DNA from: Williamsia soli | GTDB lineage: Bacteria; Actinomycetota; Actinomycetes; Mycobacteriales; Mycobacteriaceae | Length of the DNA: 64,000 nucleotides | Direction of reading: 5' to 3' | NCBI RefSeq assembly: GCF_017377795.1 | Contig: NZ_JAFRDR010000010.1 | Location: forward strand, 1-64,000 | Part shown: positions 41,445 through 49,716 of the stretch, piece by piece | Position numbering within the stretch: position 1 is the first letter of the stretch | Layout of the letters: every line of letters begins with the position of its first letter | Program-made: the position numbers and the translations under genes | The notes under the pieces: model-generated | Database searches by the model: none | What the model was told of the DNA's origin: nothing | The model's input: the letters and a program-made list of their open reading frames with translations, nothing else

Positions 41445-41905
41445 GTCAGGCGGGCGCGCGTCGCCGCGGCAGCGCGTTCGTAGCGCTTCTCGTAGATCAC
41501 CAGTCCGCCGGTGACCAACACGAATGCAACAGCGGCCGCGATGACCACGCCGCCCACCCACCACGCCGCCGCAACCAGCAGCGCGACCACGGGGAGTGCC
41601 GTGAAGTAACCACGCCACACCACGCCGATTTCCGCAGGCGGCTTCCCGCGGCCCGGCTGCGGCAGTGAGCCATGGCGACGCTGCATCCAGGTGATGAAGG
41701 CGATCTCGGCGATGATCAGGACGACGAGCGTTCCGACGAACAGCGGGATGCTCTCACGCCACCAGGCGAACGCGCCGATCATGCCTGCTACCCAGGCGCC
41801 GATGACCGGGTAGTACCACCACGGGGTGGGCGGGTAGTCGAGGTAGGGGGCAGCCTCGGCGCGCTCGGCCACCGTGAGCAGTTCGCGTGCCTCATCACTT
41901 TCCAT
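41441..41905 (-). CDS. hypothetical four-segment membrane protein
   Basis: This protein of 154 residues has a short acidic N-terminus (MESDEARELLTVAERAE), four hydrophobic segments and a basic C-terminus. It is not recognised beyond being the usual partner of small winged-helix regulators. ATG 41905 is chosen because the sequence upstream is a set of repeated operator-like motifs and not coding-like. With no Shine-Dalgarno sequence, a leaderless transcript is possible. Confidence 0.7.
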   Translation of the reverse strand: MESDEARELLTVAERAEAAPYLDYPPTPWWYYPVIGAWVAGMIGAFAWWRESIPLFVGTLVVLIIAEIAFITWMQRRHGSLPQPGRGKPPAEIGVVWRGYFTALPVVALLVAAAWWVGGVVIAAAVAFVLVTGGLVIYEKRYERAAAATRARLT

Positions 41906-41953
41906 AGGGGAAAGTTTAGGGATCACTTTCCACTTGTGCAAGCAGAAAGTGAT
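41894..41953. promoter_or_regulatory. cluster of ATCACTTTC operator-like repeats
   Basis: ATCACTTTCC occurs at 41894-41903 and 41922-41931. Its inverse GAAAGTGAT is at 41945-41953, and GGAAAGT is at 41909-41915. This gives one perfect inverted repeat ACTTTCC-N5-GGAAAGT (41897-41915) and one ATCACTTTC-N14-GAAAGTGAT (41922-41953) around the start of the membrane gene. This is the pattern expected for autoregulation by the winged-helix protein of the same operon (inference). Confidence 0.55.
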
Positions 41954-41956
41954 CGA

Positions 41957-42202
41957 TCAGCGGGACGAGCCGGGGTAGGGAAGGAGTGCCATCTCGCGGG
42001 CGTTGCGGATCGCGGTCGCGACCTGACGTTGCTGCTGCGGGTCGAGTCCGGTGATCGATCGGCTGCGGATCTTGCCTCGATCGGACAGGAACTGGCGCAG
42101 TAGGGCAGTGTCCTTGTAGTCCACGGTGGTGACGCCGGCCGTGAGCAGCATGTTCCGTTTGCGCTTGGCCGGGAGGTCGGGTTTGGCGGGGCGTTTGGCC
42201 AT
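41957..42202 (-). CDS. rpsR2: 30S ribosomal protein S18, zinc-independent paralogue
   Basis: This S18 protein of 81 residues ([37 protein letters not shown] in parts) lacks the cysteines of the zinc-binding form. In mycobacteria such C-minus paralogues replace zinc-containing proteins under zinc starvation. It is the last gene of the operon rpmB2-rpmG2-rpsN2-rpsR2. AAAGGA precedes the ATG. Confidence 0.92.
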   Translation of the reverse strand: MAKRPAKPDLPAKRKRNMLLTAGVTTVDYKDTALLRQFLSDRGKIRSRSITGLDPQQQRQVATAIRNAREMALLPYPGSSR

Positions 42203-42236
42203 GAGGGGGTCCTTTACTGGGGGTTGAATGCTGGTG

Positions 42237-42542
42237 TCACCAGCTGGATTTGGTGATTCCTGGGAGCTCGCCGTCGTGGGCCATCTGCCGCAGGCGGATG
42301 CGGGACAGTCCGACCTTGCCGACGTAGCCGCGCGGCCGCCCGTCGACGGCGTCGCGATTGCGGATGCGGGTGGCGCTCGAGTCGCGGGGGAGTCGCTGCA
42401 GGGCCAGTTGCGCCTCGCTGCGCTGCTCGTCGGACGAGTTGGGGCTGCGGATGGCCTCTTTGAGCGCCGCGCGGCGTTCGGCATACCGCGCGACGATCAG
42501 CTTGCGCTGCTCGTTCTTCTCGATCTTGGACTTCTTGGCCAT
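42237..42542 (-). CDS. rpsN2: 30S ribosomal protein S14, zinc-independent paralogue
   Basis: This S14 protein of 101 residues is of the long, cysteine-free type ([51 protein letters not shown]). The zinc-type S14 is about 61 residues with a CxxC pair; neither CxxC is present here. Its ATG overlaps the rpmG2 stop by one base. Part of the Zur-type alternative ribosomal operon. Confidence 0.93.
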   Translation of the reverse strand: MAKKSKIEKNEQRKLIVARYAERRAALKEAIRSPNSSDEQRSEAQLALQRLPRDSSATRIRNRDAVDGRPRGYVGKVGLSRIRLRQMAHDGELPGITKSSW

Positions 42543-42706
42543 CAGCGCTCCTCGCGGAAGTCGACGTGCCGGCGCGCGCGGGGGTCGAACTTGCGCAGCA
42601 CCATCCGATCGGGATCGTTGCGACGGTTCTTGCGGGTGACGTAGGTGTATCCCGTCCCTGCGGTCGACTTGAGTTTGATGATCGGGCGAATCTCGTTGCG
42701 TGCCAT
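42542..42706 (-). CDS. rpmG2: 50S ribosomal protein L33, zinc-independent paralogue
   Basis: This L33 protein of 54 residues ([33 protein letters not shown]) has no cysteine, so it belongs to the C-minus class. Start and stop are immediately adjacent to, or overlapping, neighbours, showing a tight operon. Confidence 0.92.
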   Translation of the reverse strand: MARNEIRPIIKLKSTAGTGYTYVTRKNRRNDPDRMVLRKFDPRARRHVDFREER

Positions 42707-42943
42707 TTAGATCTTGTCTCCTTGCGCGCGGATCTTGGCGACCGCGGCCTCGATGCCGATGCGGTCGATCGTCTTGATGCCCTTCGCCGAGACCGTCAGG
42801 GTGATGGTTCGGTGCTCGCTGGGCAGGTAGTACCGACGTCGCTGGATGTTGGGATTCCAGCGGCGACTGGTGCGCACATGTGAATGCGACACCTGTTTGC
42901 CGAAGCCGGGTTTGCGGCCGGTGACCTGGCAGTGCGCGGACAT
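42707..42943 (-). CDS. rpmB2: 50S ribosomal protein L28, zinc-independent paralogue
   Basis: This L28 protein of 78 residues begins [16 protein letters not shown] with a single Cys5. The C-terminal CxxC pair of the zinc form is missing, which marks it as the alternative paralogue. It is the first gene of the minus-strand operon. GAGGAGGG precedes the ATG, and a Zur-like site lies 18 nt upstream (42961-42978). Confidence 0.92.
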   Translation of the reverse strand: MSAHCQVTGRKPGFGKQVSHSHVRTSRRWNPNIQRRRYYLPSEHRTITLTVSAKGIKTIDRIGIEAAVAKIRAQGDKI

Positions 42944-42960
42944 CGGGGCCCTCCTCGTTG

Positions 42961-42978
42961 TTAATGGGAATGGTTGTC
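42961..42978 (-). promoter_or_regulatory. Zur-like site for the alternative ribosomal protein operon
   Basis: Read on the minus strand the site is GACAACCATTCCCATTAA. It matches GAAAACGATTCCCGATAG on the plus strand at 43021-43038 at 13 of 18 positions. It lies just upstream of rpmB2. The related mycobacterial consensus is TGAAAATCATTTTCA-like; the left half is well kept. Confidence 0.55.
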
Positions 42979-43020
42979 GACAACCGACGATTCGGACTGT
43001 ACCTTCAACACTCAGCAAAT

Positions 43021-43038
43021 GAAAACGATTCCCGATAG
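43021..43038 (+). promoter_or_regulatory. Zur-like site for the Mrf-like/rpmE2 operon
   Basis: GAAAACGATTCCCGATAG lies at 43021-43038 and ends within the Shine-Dalgarno AGGAG (43037-43041) of the COG0523 gene. The same motif in opposite orientation precedes rpmB2. Two matching sites, each facing a zinc-response operon, support control by the zinc repressor Zur. Confidence 0.6.
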
Positions 43039-43049
43039 GAGTGTGTTCA

Positions 43050-44414
43050 GTGACCCGCCTGGTCAACAAGACCCCGCTGGTGATCGTCGCCGGTTTCGAT
43101 CGCGGGGCCACCATCCGCAGTGCCGAGGCCCTCGCGGTACCCGGCACCGCGGTGGTCCATCACGACCTGTCGCTCGTGGGGGTGGGAACGATCGTCCGAA
43201 CCGTGTCGACCACCGACTTCAACGGTCAAGCGGATTCCCGCACAACACAAAGCGCACTGGACCACGGTTGCCTGTCCTGCGCCATGCGCGAAGACGTGCT
43301 GCCGTTGCTCCGCGCCTTGCACCGCCGCGGCAACGTCGACCGCATCGTGCTCGCCCTCGACCCGGCGCTCGAACCCGAGCCGCTGTCCTGGGCGATCACC
43401 AACGTGGTCGTCGCCGACGTCCCGGGACAGGTGGACGGACCGGCCGGCCTGGATGTCCAGATCGAGGCGGTGATCGGCTGCATTCACGAGGGCACCTGGC
43501 TTGAGGACGCCACCGGGGACAGGATCCTCGCTGAAGACGACCGAGGTTCTGCTGAAGACGAAAGGACGGTGGCTCAGCTCGCTGTGGGCCACGTCGACTT
43601 CGCAGACGCGTTGGTGGTCCACGGTCAAGCGGCAGATGGCTGGTCGGGGGCAAAGTTGTTCGCTGTTCTCAAACGCCTGAACCCCACCGCGCCGATCATC
43701 ATGGAGCTCCCGCAACGCAAGCTCGGACCGACGATCATGCGGAATCTGATCGCCTCGATACCGGACGGGGCGCGCAGGGGGGTGATCACGGGCCCGCACG
43801 ATCCGTTGTTGCGCGGGCAGCCACCGCTGACCCCTGACTGCGGGGTTCAGGTGGTCGAGTTCGAGACCGACCGGCCCTTCCATCCTGAGCGTCTCCACGA
43901 CGCGATCGACGTCCTGCTCGACGGGGTGGTGGCGGCACGGGGTCGGCTCTGGTTGGCGACCCAGCCCGACGAGGCGCTCTGGCTCGAGAGCGCGGGCGGC
44001 GGTCTGCGCATTGCCACCGGCGGCACCTGGCTCTCCGCGATGACCGACGATCAGGTCGCCCAGGCCAACCCCGAGCGGCTCGCGATGGCGTCCTTGCGGT
44101 GGCATCCGCTCTATGGCGACCGCAGCAGTTCGATCGTCGCGGTCTCGGTCGACGCCGACCCGGGACACATCCGGCGAACCCTGGCCGCGGCCGTACTGAC
44201 CGACGACGAGCTCGCTGCAGGCCAGGCGGGCTGGCATGGATTGTCGGACCCGTTCGGTGTCACCCACGCCGATCCGTGTGACGACATGCTCGACGAACGA
44301 GCGCTTCTGGAGGGAACAGAACCACCCGCTGAATGGTTCGTAGAAGTACAGGATTTGGCTGGTCCAAAGCCTGACAACCCCGGGCAGAACCCGGAAAGAG
44401 AGGACAAGTCATGA
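43050..44414 (+). CDS. mrf: COG0523-family protein, Rv0106/Mrf-like
   Basis: This protein of 454 residues has the COG0523 (CobW/YciC-like) fold. The metal-site segment reads [16 protein letters not shown] in place of the usual CxCC, and the C-terminal CobW domain includes [22 protein letters not shown]. The Walker A motif is gone: the N-terminus reads [14 protein letters not shown]. The closest known relatives are M. tuberculosis Rv0106 and, as I recall, the mycobacterial ribosome-hibernation recruitment factor Mrf. Co-regulation with the C-minus ribosomal proteins fits that role. GTG 43050 is 8 nt from AGGAG. The stop overlaps rpmE2 by ATGA. Confidence 0.8.
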   Translation: MTRLVNKTPLVIVAGFDRGATIRSAEALAVPGTAVVHHDLSLVGVGTIVRTVSTTDFNGQADSRTTQSALDHGCLSCAMREDVLPLLRALHRRGNVDRIVLALDPALEPEPLSWAITNVVVADVPGQVDGPAGLDVQIEAVIGCIHEGTWLEDATGDRILAEDDRGSAEDERTVAQLAVGHVDFADALVVHGQAADGWSGAKLFAVLKRLNPTAPIIMELPQRKLGPTIMRNLIASIPDGARRGVITGPHDPLLRGQPPLTPDCGVQVVEFETDRPFHPERLHDAIDVLLDGVVAARGRLWLATQPDEALWLESAGGGLRIATGGTWLSAMTDDQVAQANPERLAMASLRWHPLYGDRSSSIVAVSVDADPGHIRRTLAAAVLTDDELAAGQAGWHGLSDPFGVTHADPCDDMLDERALLEGTEPPAEWFVEVQDLAGPKPDNPGQNPEREDKS

Positions 44415-44677
44415 AGGCGAACATTCATCCCGACTACCAGCCGGTGATCTTCAAGGACGCGTCCACGGGCAAGGCATTCCTCACCCGGTCGACGCTCACT
44501 TCCGAGGTCTTTTTGGATTGGGAGGACGGTAACCGGTACCCTCTAGTGGTTGTCGATGTCACGTCCGACTCGCACCCCTTCTGGACCGGTGCGCAGCGGG
44601 TACTGGACACCGCAGGACGAGTGCAGAAGTTCGAGCGCCGCTACGGCAAACGGACACGCACAACCCCCGGAACGTAA
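44411..44677 (+). CDS. rpmE2: 50S ribosomal protein L31 type B, zinc-independent
   Basis: This L31 protein of 88 residues is of the cysteine-free type B ([31 protein letters not shown]). It is translationally coupled to the COG0523 gene through ATGA and belongs to the same zinc-starvation response. Confidence 0.93.
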   Translation: MKANIHPDYQPVIFKDASTGKAFLTRSTLTSEVFLDWEDGNRYPLVVVDVTSDSHPFWTGAQRVLDTAGRVQKFERRYGKRTRTTPGT

Positions 44678-44701
44678 ACGAAAGAAATGAAGGGCTGAAT
44701 C

Positions 44702-44875
44702 ATGGCTGTACCGAAGCGCCGGATGTCGCGGTCGAACACTCGTAGCCGCCGTTCGCAGTGGAAAGCGGACAACCCGGCTTTGCAAGAGGTCAAGGTCGGC
44801 GGTGTTGCACATCGCGTGCCGCGTCGCCTGGTCAAGGCCGTGAAGCTCGGCATCGTCGATCTCGACAAGCGCTGA
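44702..44875 (+). CDS. rpmF: 50S ribosomal protein L32
   Basis: This L32 protein of 57 residues ([37 protein letters not shown]) is cysteine-free, as is usual for Actinobacteria. In M. tuberculosis rpmF also lies shortly before mprA, so its place is conserved. It follows rpmE2 by 24 nt and is closed by a strong terminator. Confidence 0.93.
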   Translation: MAVPKRRMSRSNTRSRRSQWKADNPALQEVKVGGVAHRVPRRLVKAVKLGIVDLDKR

Positions 44876-44912
44876 GGGCCTCTAGCCCTTCACCAAATCT
44901 CTAAACGACAGA

Positions 44913-44945
44913 GACTGACCGTCAGCTGACGGTCAGTCTTTTGTT
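44913..44945 (+). terminator. Rho-independent terminator after rpmF
   Basis: A perfect stem at 44913-44938 (GACTGACCGTCAG then CTGACGGTCAGTC) is followed by TTTTGTT. It closes the COG0523-rpmE2-rpmF operon. Confidence 0.92.
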
Positions 44946-44967
44946 GTGCCTGGACGATTGCCCTGAC

Positions 44968-45028
44968 ATCGTCCCCCTGAGAGGACCCAAAGGGCATATA
45001 GCCCTCGGAAGCCGCTCACGGGGACGAT
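44968..45028. other. hairpin in the leader of the UPF0126 gene
   Basis: ATCGTCCCCCTGAG at 44968-44981 pairs with CTCACGGGGACGAT at 45015-45028 (one mismatch). The loop holds a second stem GGGC-ATATA-GCCC. CTGACAT (44963-44969) could pair instead with ATGTCAG (45040-45046), which offers an alternative fold ending just before the Shine-Dalgarno AGGAGG. It may be a terminator remnant or an attenuator-like leader. Confidence 0.45.
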
Positions 45029-45060
45029 CTCAGGGTGAAATGTCAGATAGGAGGCCCGTG

Positions 45061-45684
45061 GTGCTGCAAGACGTCCTCAACTTCGCCGGCATCGCCGTCT
45101 TCGCCTGTTCAGGCGCCCTCGTCGGGGTTCGCAAGGACTTCGACCTCTGGGGCATCCTGTCGATGGGTGCCGCAACCGGAGTCGGTGGCGGCATCGTCCG
45201 CGACCTCCTGCTCGGCATCACCCCGCCGACGTCGGTGCAGCACTGGCCCAACCTGACCATCGCGGTCGTGGCCGGCCTGCTCACGTTCTTCCTCCACCCG
45301 GCGTTCAAGCGGCTCTACCCGGCGGTCCTCTTCCTCGATGCCATCGGCATGGGGGTCTTCGCGGTCTCCGGTGCGTTGCTCGCCCTCGAGCACGCGTCGA
45401 GTGCGATCGCTGCCGTGTTGATCGGGATCACCACCGCTGTCGGCGGTGGCGTGATCCGTGATGTCCTTGCCGGTGAGGTGCCGCTGTTGCTCCGGCCGGC
45501 CGATCTCTACGCGGTCCCGGCGATGTGCGGCGCGGTCGCCGTGGTGGTCGTCGACGGAATCGGCTGGCCGGACTGGACCGGACTCGTGGTCGGCGCAACG
45601 GTCGCGACAGGACTCCGGCTGGCGAGCCTGCAATGGAACTGGAAGCTGCCGACCGCCCCGCAGCGGGCGCTTGGTCGGCGATAG
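45061..45684 (+). CDS. UPF0126/TRIC-channel family membrane protein
   Basis: This protein of 207 residues has about seven membrane segments and two repeats of the family motif (GAATGVGGGIVRDLLLG, then GITTAVGGGVIRDVLAG). Prokaryotic TRIC-like proteins conduct small ions; a role in glycine export has been proposed for some. GTG 45061 follows AGGAGG by 6 nt. A structured leader precedes it. It is 20 nt from bluB. Confidence 0.85.
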   Translation: MLQDVLNFAGIAVFACSGALVGVRKDFDLWGILSMGAATGVGGGIVRDLLLGITPPTSVQHWPNLTIAVVAGLLTFFLHPAFKRLYPAVLFLDAIGMGVFAVSGALLALEHASSAIAAVLIGITTAVGGGVIRDVLAGEVPLLLRPADLYAVPAMCGAVAVVVVDGIGWPDWTGLVVGATVATGLRLASLQWNWKLPTAPQRALGRR

Positions 45685-45704
45685 CCACGGGCGGGGGATT
45701 CGAC

Positions 45705-46328
45705 ATGGATGTCTACGAAGCGATCGCCGCGCGCCGCGACGTGCGTAACGAGTTCACGGGGAACGTCCTCACCGAGGAGCAGCTGCGTCGCGTTCTTTCT
45801 GCCGCCCATGCGGCGCCCAGCGTCGGCAACACCCAACCGTGGGACTTCGTCGTCATCCAGGATCGGGACCTCTTGCGGCGCTTTGCCGCCCACGTGGCGG
45901 AGCGACGAGAGGCATTCGCACAGTCGCTGCCCTCTGATCGGGCCGACATCTTCAGGCCGATCGTCGTCGACGGGGTCGAGAGTTCGGGCACCGGAGTGGT
46001 GGTGACCTACGACCGGGCACGTGGCGGACAACACATCCTCGGCCGTCACACGATCGACGAGACCGGACGATTGTCGGTCGGGCTCGCGATCCAGAACCTA
46101 TGGCTGGCGGCCACCGCCGAGGGTCTCGGGGTGGGGTGGGTGTCGTTCTACACCGAGCCGTTTCTGCGGGAACTGATCGGCATCCCCGACGGCATCGAGG
46201 TGGTGGCCTGGCTGTGTCTGGGGCCGGTCACCGAACTGCAGGCGGTTCCCGATCTGGAACGGTTCGGTTGGCGGGATCGACGCTCCCTGGGTGACGTGGT
46301 GCACCGGGAGTCGTTCGGCGCTCCCTGA
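45705..46328 (+). CDS. bluB: 5,6-dimethylbenzimidazole synthase (BluB)
   Basis: This nitroreductase-fold flavoenzyme of 207 residues splits FMNH2 with oxygen to make the lower ligand of vitamin B12. BluB features are RRDVRNEFTG at the N-terminus, SVGNTQPWDFVVI and GWVSFYTEPFLRELIGIP. No other cobalamin genes are in the window. ATG 45705 follows GCGGGGGA. A simple nitroreductase is the alternative, but the length and the GWVSFY motif favour BluB. Confidence 0.85.
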   Translation: MDVYEAIAARRDVRNEFTGNVLTEEQLRRVLSAAHAAPSVGNTQPWDFVVIQDRDLLRRFAAHVAERREAFAQSLPSDRADIFRPIVVDGVESSGTGVVVTYDRARGGQHILGRHTIDETGRLSVGLAIQNLWLAATAEGLGVGWVSFYTEPFLRELIGIPDGIEVVAWLCLGPVTELQAVPDLERFGWRDRRSLGDVVHRESFGAP

Positions 46329-46337
46329 CCAACCGCG

Positions 46338-47156
46338 TCAGTGCATCCCATTGTTGAGCGTGATGGATTCGCCTGACTGGCAACGCCCTTCATCGGAGAC
46401 CAGGAACAGCACCGCATTGGCCACATCCTCTGGTTCCAGCAGCCCCGGCCGTGGACGACCCTGCCGAAACATCTCTTCGACATCATCTCGGGTCGGGTTG
46501 TCCAGATCTGACCGGATCATCCGATAGGTCGTCGGGTTGTGGATCATCTGCGTGTTCACACCGGCCGGTAGGACGGCGTTGACGGTGATCCCGTGCTCGG
46601 CCACCTCGAACGCCACCGACTTCACCAGCGCCAGAACCCCGGCTTTTGCCGCGGCATAGTGCCCGGAGTTCGTGCCGCCGGTCGGGGCGACCGACGACGA
46701 GGTGGCGACGATCCGTCCTGACTTGCGCTCGATGAGATGCGGCAGGACTGCCCGGAATGTGTTGAAGACCCCGGTGAGGTTCACGTCGATCATCGTCTGC
46801 CAGCGCTCGGCGGACATCGTGGCGATAGGGGCAGCGCTCGCGATGCCGGCATTGGCTACGACGATGTCGATCTGCCCGAACGCCGCCACCGCTTTCGCCA
46901 CGACCTCGTGCATGGCCTCCAGGTCGCGGACGTCAGCTCTCAGCGCGAGGCATCGCCGGTCCAGCGTTTCGACCTCGCGCACGGTCTGTTCGAGGTCCGC
47001 CGGAGCCGGCAGGTCGTAGTCGACCTCTTCGATCTGGGTCACGGCGTCGCACACGATGATGTCGGCACCCGCGCGAGCGAGTGTCATCGCGTGTGCCCGG
47101 CCCTGTCCCCGCGCACCCCCGGTGATCAACGCAACCCTGCCTTCGAGTCCAGCCAT
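46338..47156 (-). CDS. short-chain dehydrogenase, mycofactocin-coupled type
   Basis: This SDR of 272 residues has the nucleotide loop [12 protein letters not shown] and the catalytic YAAAK with upstream Ser. It also has the insertion after strand 2 ([17 protein letters not shown], then [10 protein letters not shown]) that marks mycofactocin-associated SDRs with non-exchangeable NAD. The substrate alcohol is unknown. ATG 47156 follows GGAGG by a 5-nt spacer. It is convergent with bluB, whose stop is 9 nt away. Confidence 0.85.
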   Translation of the reverse strand: MAGLEGRVALITGGARGQGRAHAMTLARAGADIIVCDAVTQIEEVDYDLPAPADLEQTVREVETLDRRCLALRADVRDLEAMHEVVAKAVAAFGQIDIVVANAGIASAAPIATMSAERWQTMIDVNLTGVFNTFRAVLPHLIERKSGRIVATSSSVAPTGGTNSGHYAAAKAGVLALVKSVAFEVAEHGITVNAVLPAGVNTQMIHNPTTYRMIRSDLDNPTRDDVEEMFRQGRPRPGLLEPEDVANAVLFLVSDEGRCQSGESITLNNGMH

Positions 47157-47256
47157 CGAATCCTCCATTCGGTGCAGTTCTGCTCCCAGGGAGTAGGACT
47201 GGAACTCTGCTCAGAACTCATCGTCCTCACACGTGCCTGTGCATTCGGACACGCCG

Positions 47257-47270
47257 GGAACAGGGGTTCC
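47257..47270. promoter_or_regulatory. inverted repeat upstream of mprA
   Basis: GGAAC-AGGG-GTTCC lies about 40 nt before the mprA ATG, in the gap between the SDR and mprA. It may bind a sigma factor or a response regulator. A weak TAAGAC at 47295-47300 is too close to the ATG for anything but a leaderless transcript. Confidence 0.3.
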
Positions 47271-47307
47271 TTAGCGCACTCTCAGTCGTGCACGTAAGAC
47301 TGTTGGC

Positions 47308-47994
47308 ATGCGCATTCTTGTTGTGGACGACGATCGTGCCGTTCGCGAGTCCCTGCGCCGGTCCCTGACATTCAACGGGTACACGGTGACCACCGCGGGT
47401 GACGGTGTCGAAGCACTCGAAAAGATCACGTCGGATCGGCCGGAGGCGGTGGTCCTCGACGTGATGATGCCGCGGCTGGACGGACTCGAAGTGTGCCGCC
47501 GGTTGCGCAGCACAGGCGACGACCTACCGATCCTCGTGCTCACCGCCCGGGACTCCGTGTCCGAGCGGGTGGCCGGGCTCGACGCCGGAGCCGACGACTA
47601 CCTCCCCAAGCCTTTTGCGCTCGAGGAGTTGCTCGCCCGACTGCGGGCGCTGATGCGTCGCGCGACTGCCGAGCCGCTGCCGGACTCGGAGGCGATGACA
47701 TTCGAGGATCTGACCATGGACCCGGTGACACGTGACGTCACCCGGGGCGAGCGGCCGATCAGCTTGACCCGCACCGAGTTCGCGCTGCTCGAGATGCTGA
47801 TGGCCAACCCGCGCCGGGTGCTCACCCGCAGCCGCATCCTCGAGGAGGTGTGGGGTTACGACTTCCCGACGTCGGGCAATGCGCTCGAGGTGTACGTGGG
47901 ATACCTGCGCCGCAAGACCGAGGCCGAAGGTGAGATTCGGTTGATCCACACCGTGCGGGGCGTGGGCTACGTCCTGCGGGAGACCCCGCCGTAA
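47308..47994 (+). CDS. mprA: response regulator MprA
   Basis: This OmpR-type response regulator of 228 residues has a receiver domain with the phospho-acceptor Asp51 ([12 protein letters not shown]) and a C-terminal winged helix ([28 protein letters not shown]). It matches MprA (Rv0981), which controls envelope-stress genes including sigB, sigE and pepD in mycobacteria. The order mprA-mprB-pepD-moaB2 is kept. The mprB start lies 3 nt downstream. Confidence 0.92.
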   Translation: MRILVVDDDRAVRESLRRSLTFNGYTVTTAGDGVEALEKITSDRPEAVVLDVMMPRLDGLEVCRRLRSTGDDLPILVLTARDSVSERVAGLDAGADDYLPKPFALEELLARLRALMRRATAEPLPDSEAMTFEDLTMDPVTRDVTRGERPISLTRTEFALLEMLMANPRRVLTRSRILEEVWGYDFPTSGNALEVYVGYLRRKTEAEGEIRLIHTVRGVGYVLRETPP

Positions 47995-47997
47995 ACT

Positions 47998-49512
47998 GTG
48001 AGTTTCTATCATCGTCACGCCTCCCCGCCGGCCGATCAGTCGGCCGCTCCGGGCACGTTGACGCCTCAACGCCCCACGCAACTCGACGCCGCTGCGGCGC
48101 CGCGGGAGATGCGCGCGCCCACACCGGTCACACGGGTGATCTCGCTGCGCTGGCGCATCACCATCCTCGCCGCGACTGTGGTCGGTATCGCCGTCGCCGT
48201 GATGGCCGCCGCGGCCTTCGCGGTCGTGTACCGCGCCATGTACGCCGACGTCGACTCGCAGCTCAACAACCGCGCCAACGGTCTGACCGCTGTGGCGCAG
48301 CTCGGCATCCTCGACGATTCACCCGAGTCACTCGTCGCCGGAACGGTCTACTCGACCGACATCTCGGTGGCCTTGGTGATGCCCGGGGGCCGCGGATTCC
48401 AGCTCGGCAGCGTCCCCTTCGGGGCATCCGAACAGGAAGTGGTCGACGGGAAGTCCGAGTACTCGCTGCGCACCGCCAAGAATCAGCGGGTGCTGGCACG
48501 CAAGCTCGCCGACGGCAACACCATCATCATCTCGCAGGGTCTGGGCGACACCGACGACGTGCTCCATCGATTGGCGTGGGTGCTCGGCGTGATCGGAGGT
48601 TGCGGCGTCATCCTGGCTGCGGTGGCCGGAACGACGGTCGCCAGAGCTGGTCTGCGGCCGGTGGCCCGGTTGACCCGAGCCGCCGAACGGGTGGCCAGAA
48701 CTGACGACCTGACGCCGATCCCCGTCATCGGCAATGACGAACTGGCAAGGCTCACCGAGAGTTTCAACCTCATGCTGCGGGCGCTGGCCGAGTCGAGAGA
48801 CCGGCAGAGCCGGCTCGTGGCCGACGCCGGGCACGAGCTGCGGACCCCGCTGACGTCGCTGCGTACCAACCTCGAGTTGCTGATCGCCTCCAGCGAACCC
48901 GGCGCGCGCCCGATCCCGGACTCCGACATGGCCGAGCTGCGCACCGACGTGATGGCGCAGATCGGGGAGTTGTCGACGCTGGTGGGCGACCTGGTCGACC
49001 TCGCCCGAGAGGATGCTCCCGAGGTCGTGCACGAAGAGATCGATCTGGCAGAAGTGGTCGATCGCAGCCTCGAGCGGGTTCGCCGGCGCCGCAGCGACGT
49101 CGATTTCTCCGTACAGGTCACTCCGTGGTTCGTGTTCGGTGAAAGCGCCGGACTCTCGCGGGCGGTCCTCAACGTCCTGGACAACGCCGCGAAGTGGAGT
49201 CCGCCGAATCAGCCCGTGGTGGTGCGGTTGACGCAGGTCGAACCCGACAGGGCGGAACTGGCCATCGCCGACGCCGGTCCGGGTATCCCACCCGAGGATC
49301 GCCAACTCGTCTTCGAGCGCTTCTACCGGTCCACCGCGTCGCGGTCGATGCCCGGGTCGGGTCTCGGTCTGGCAATCGTGCGGCAGGTGGTGATCCGCCA
49401 CGGTGGGTCGGTGCGGGCCGAACAGTCCGAGTTCGGTGGCGCGCTGGTGACCATCAGCTTGCCCGGATCGCCGACGGCAGCGGAGATCGCACCGCGCGTC
49501 GTGCAGCAGTAG
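47998..49512 (+). CDS. mprB: sensor histidine kinase MprB
   Basis: This membrane sensor kinase of 504 residues has a Pro/Ala-rich cytoplasmic N-terminus, two membrane segments (about residues 52-80 and 193-215) and an extracytoplasmic sensor between them. A HAMP domain follows, then the phosphorylated His279 in DAGHELRTPLTSLR and the ATP-binding boxes (LDNAAKWS, ADAGPGIPPEDRQ, GSGLGLAIV). It pairs with MprA. The sensor domain is the part that detects envelope stress in mycobacteria. Confidence 0.92.
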   Translation: MSFYHRHASPPADQSAAPGTLTPQRPTQLDAAAAPREMRAPTPVTRVISLRWRITILAATVVGIAVAVMAAAAFAVVYRAMYADVDSQLNNRANGLTAVAQLGILDDSPESLVAGTVYSTDISVALVMPGGRGFQLGSVPFGASEQEVVDGKSEYSLRTAKNQRVLARKLADGNTIIISQGLGDTDDVLHRLAWVLGVIGGCGVILAAVAGTTVARAGLRPVARLTRAAERVARTDDLTPIPVIGNDELARLTESFNLMLRALAESRDRQSRLVADAGHELRTPLTSLRTNLELLIASSEPGARPIPDSDMAELRTDVMAQIGELSTLVGDLVDLAREDAPEVVHEEIDLAEVVDRSLERVRRRRSDVDFSVQVTPWFVFGESAGLSRAVLNVLDNAAKWSPPNQPVVVRLTQVEPDRAELAIADAGPGIPPEDRQLVFERFYRSTASRSMPGSGLGLAIVRQVVIRHGGSVRAEQSEFGGALVTISLPGSPTAAEIAPRVVQQ

Positions 49513-49716
49513 GCCTGCCGTGGACAGGTCCGCGGTCATTCGTTGAGCCGACCTCCCTTCCCCTCATAGTTACTGGTGGGAGAATTGAGGGGTAAACCAA
49601 CAGCGCTATCTCAGCCCCATCTCAGGACGACACAGCAAGGTATTCATCAGTGCCGAGAATTGTTGCGGCAGCGGAGAGCGCGCAATGGTGCGCATGGCAG
49701 AAAGCAAGCGGAGGAC

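Noticed and set aside
44968-45028. Third copy of the 65-nt palindromic element
   Set aside because: Similar size and a good stem, but the shared core (GTTCTGGC and CCCAGGTGGG) is missing.
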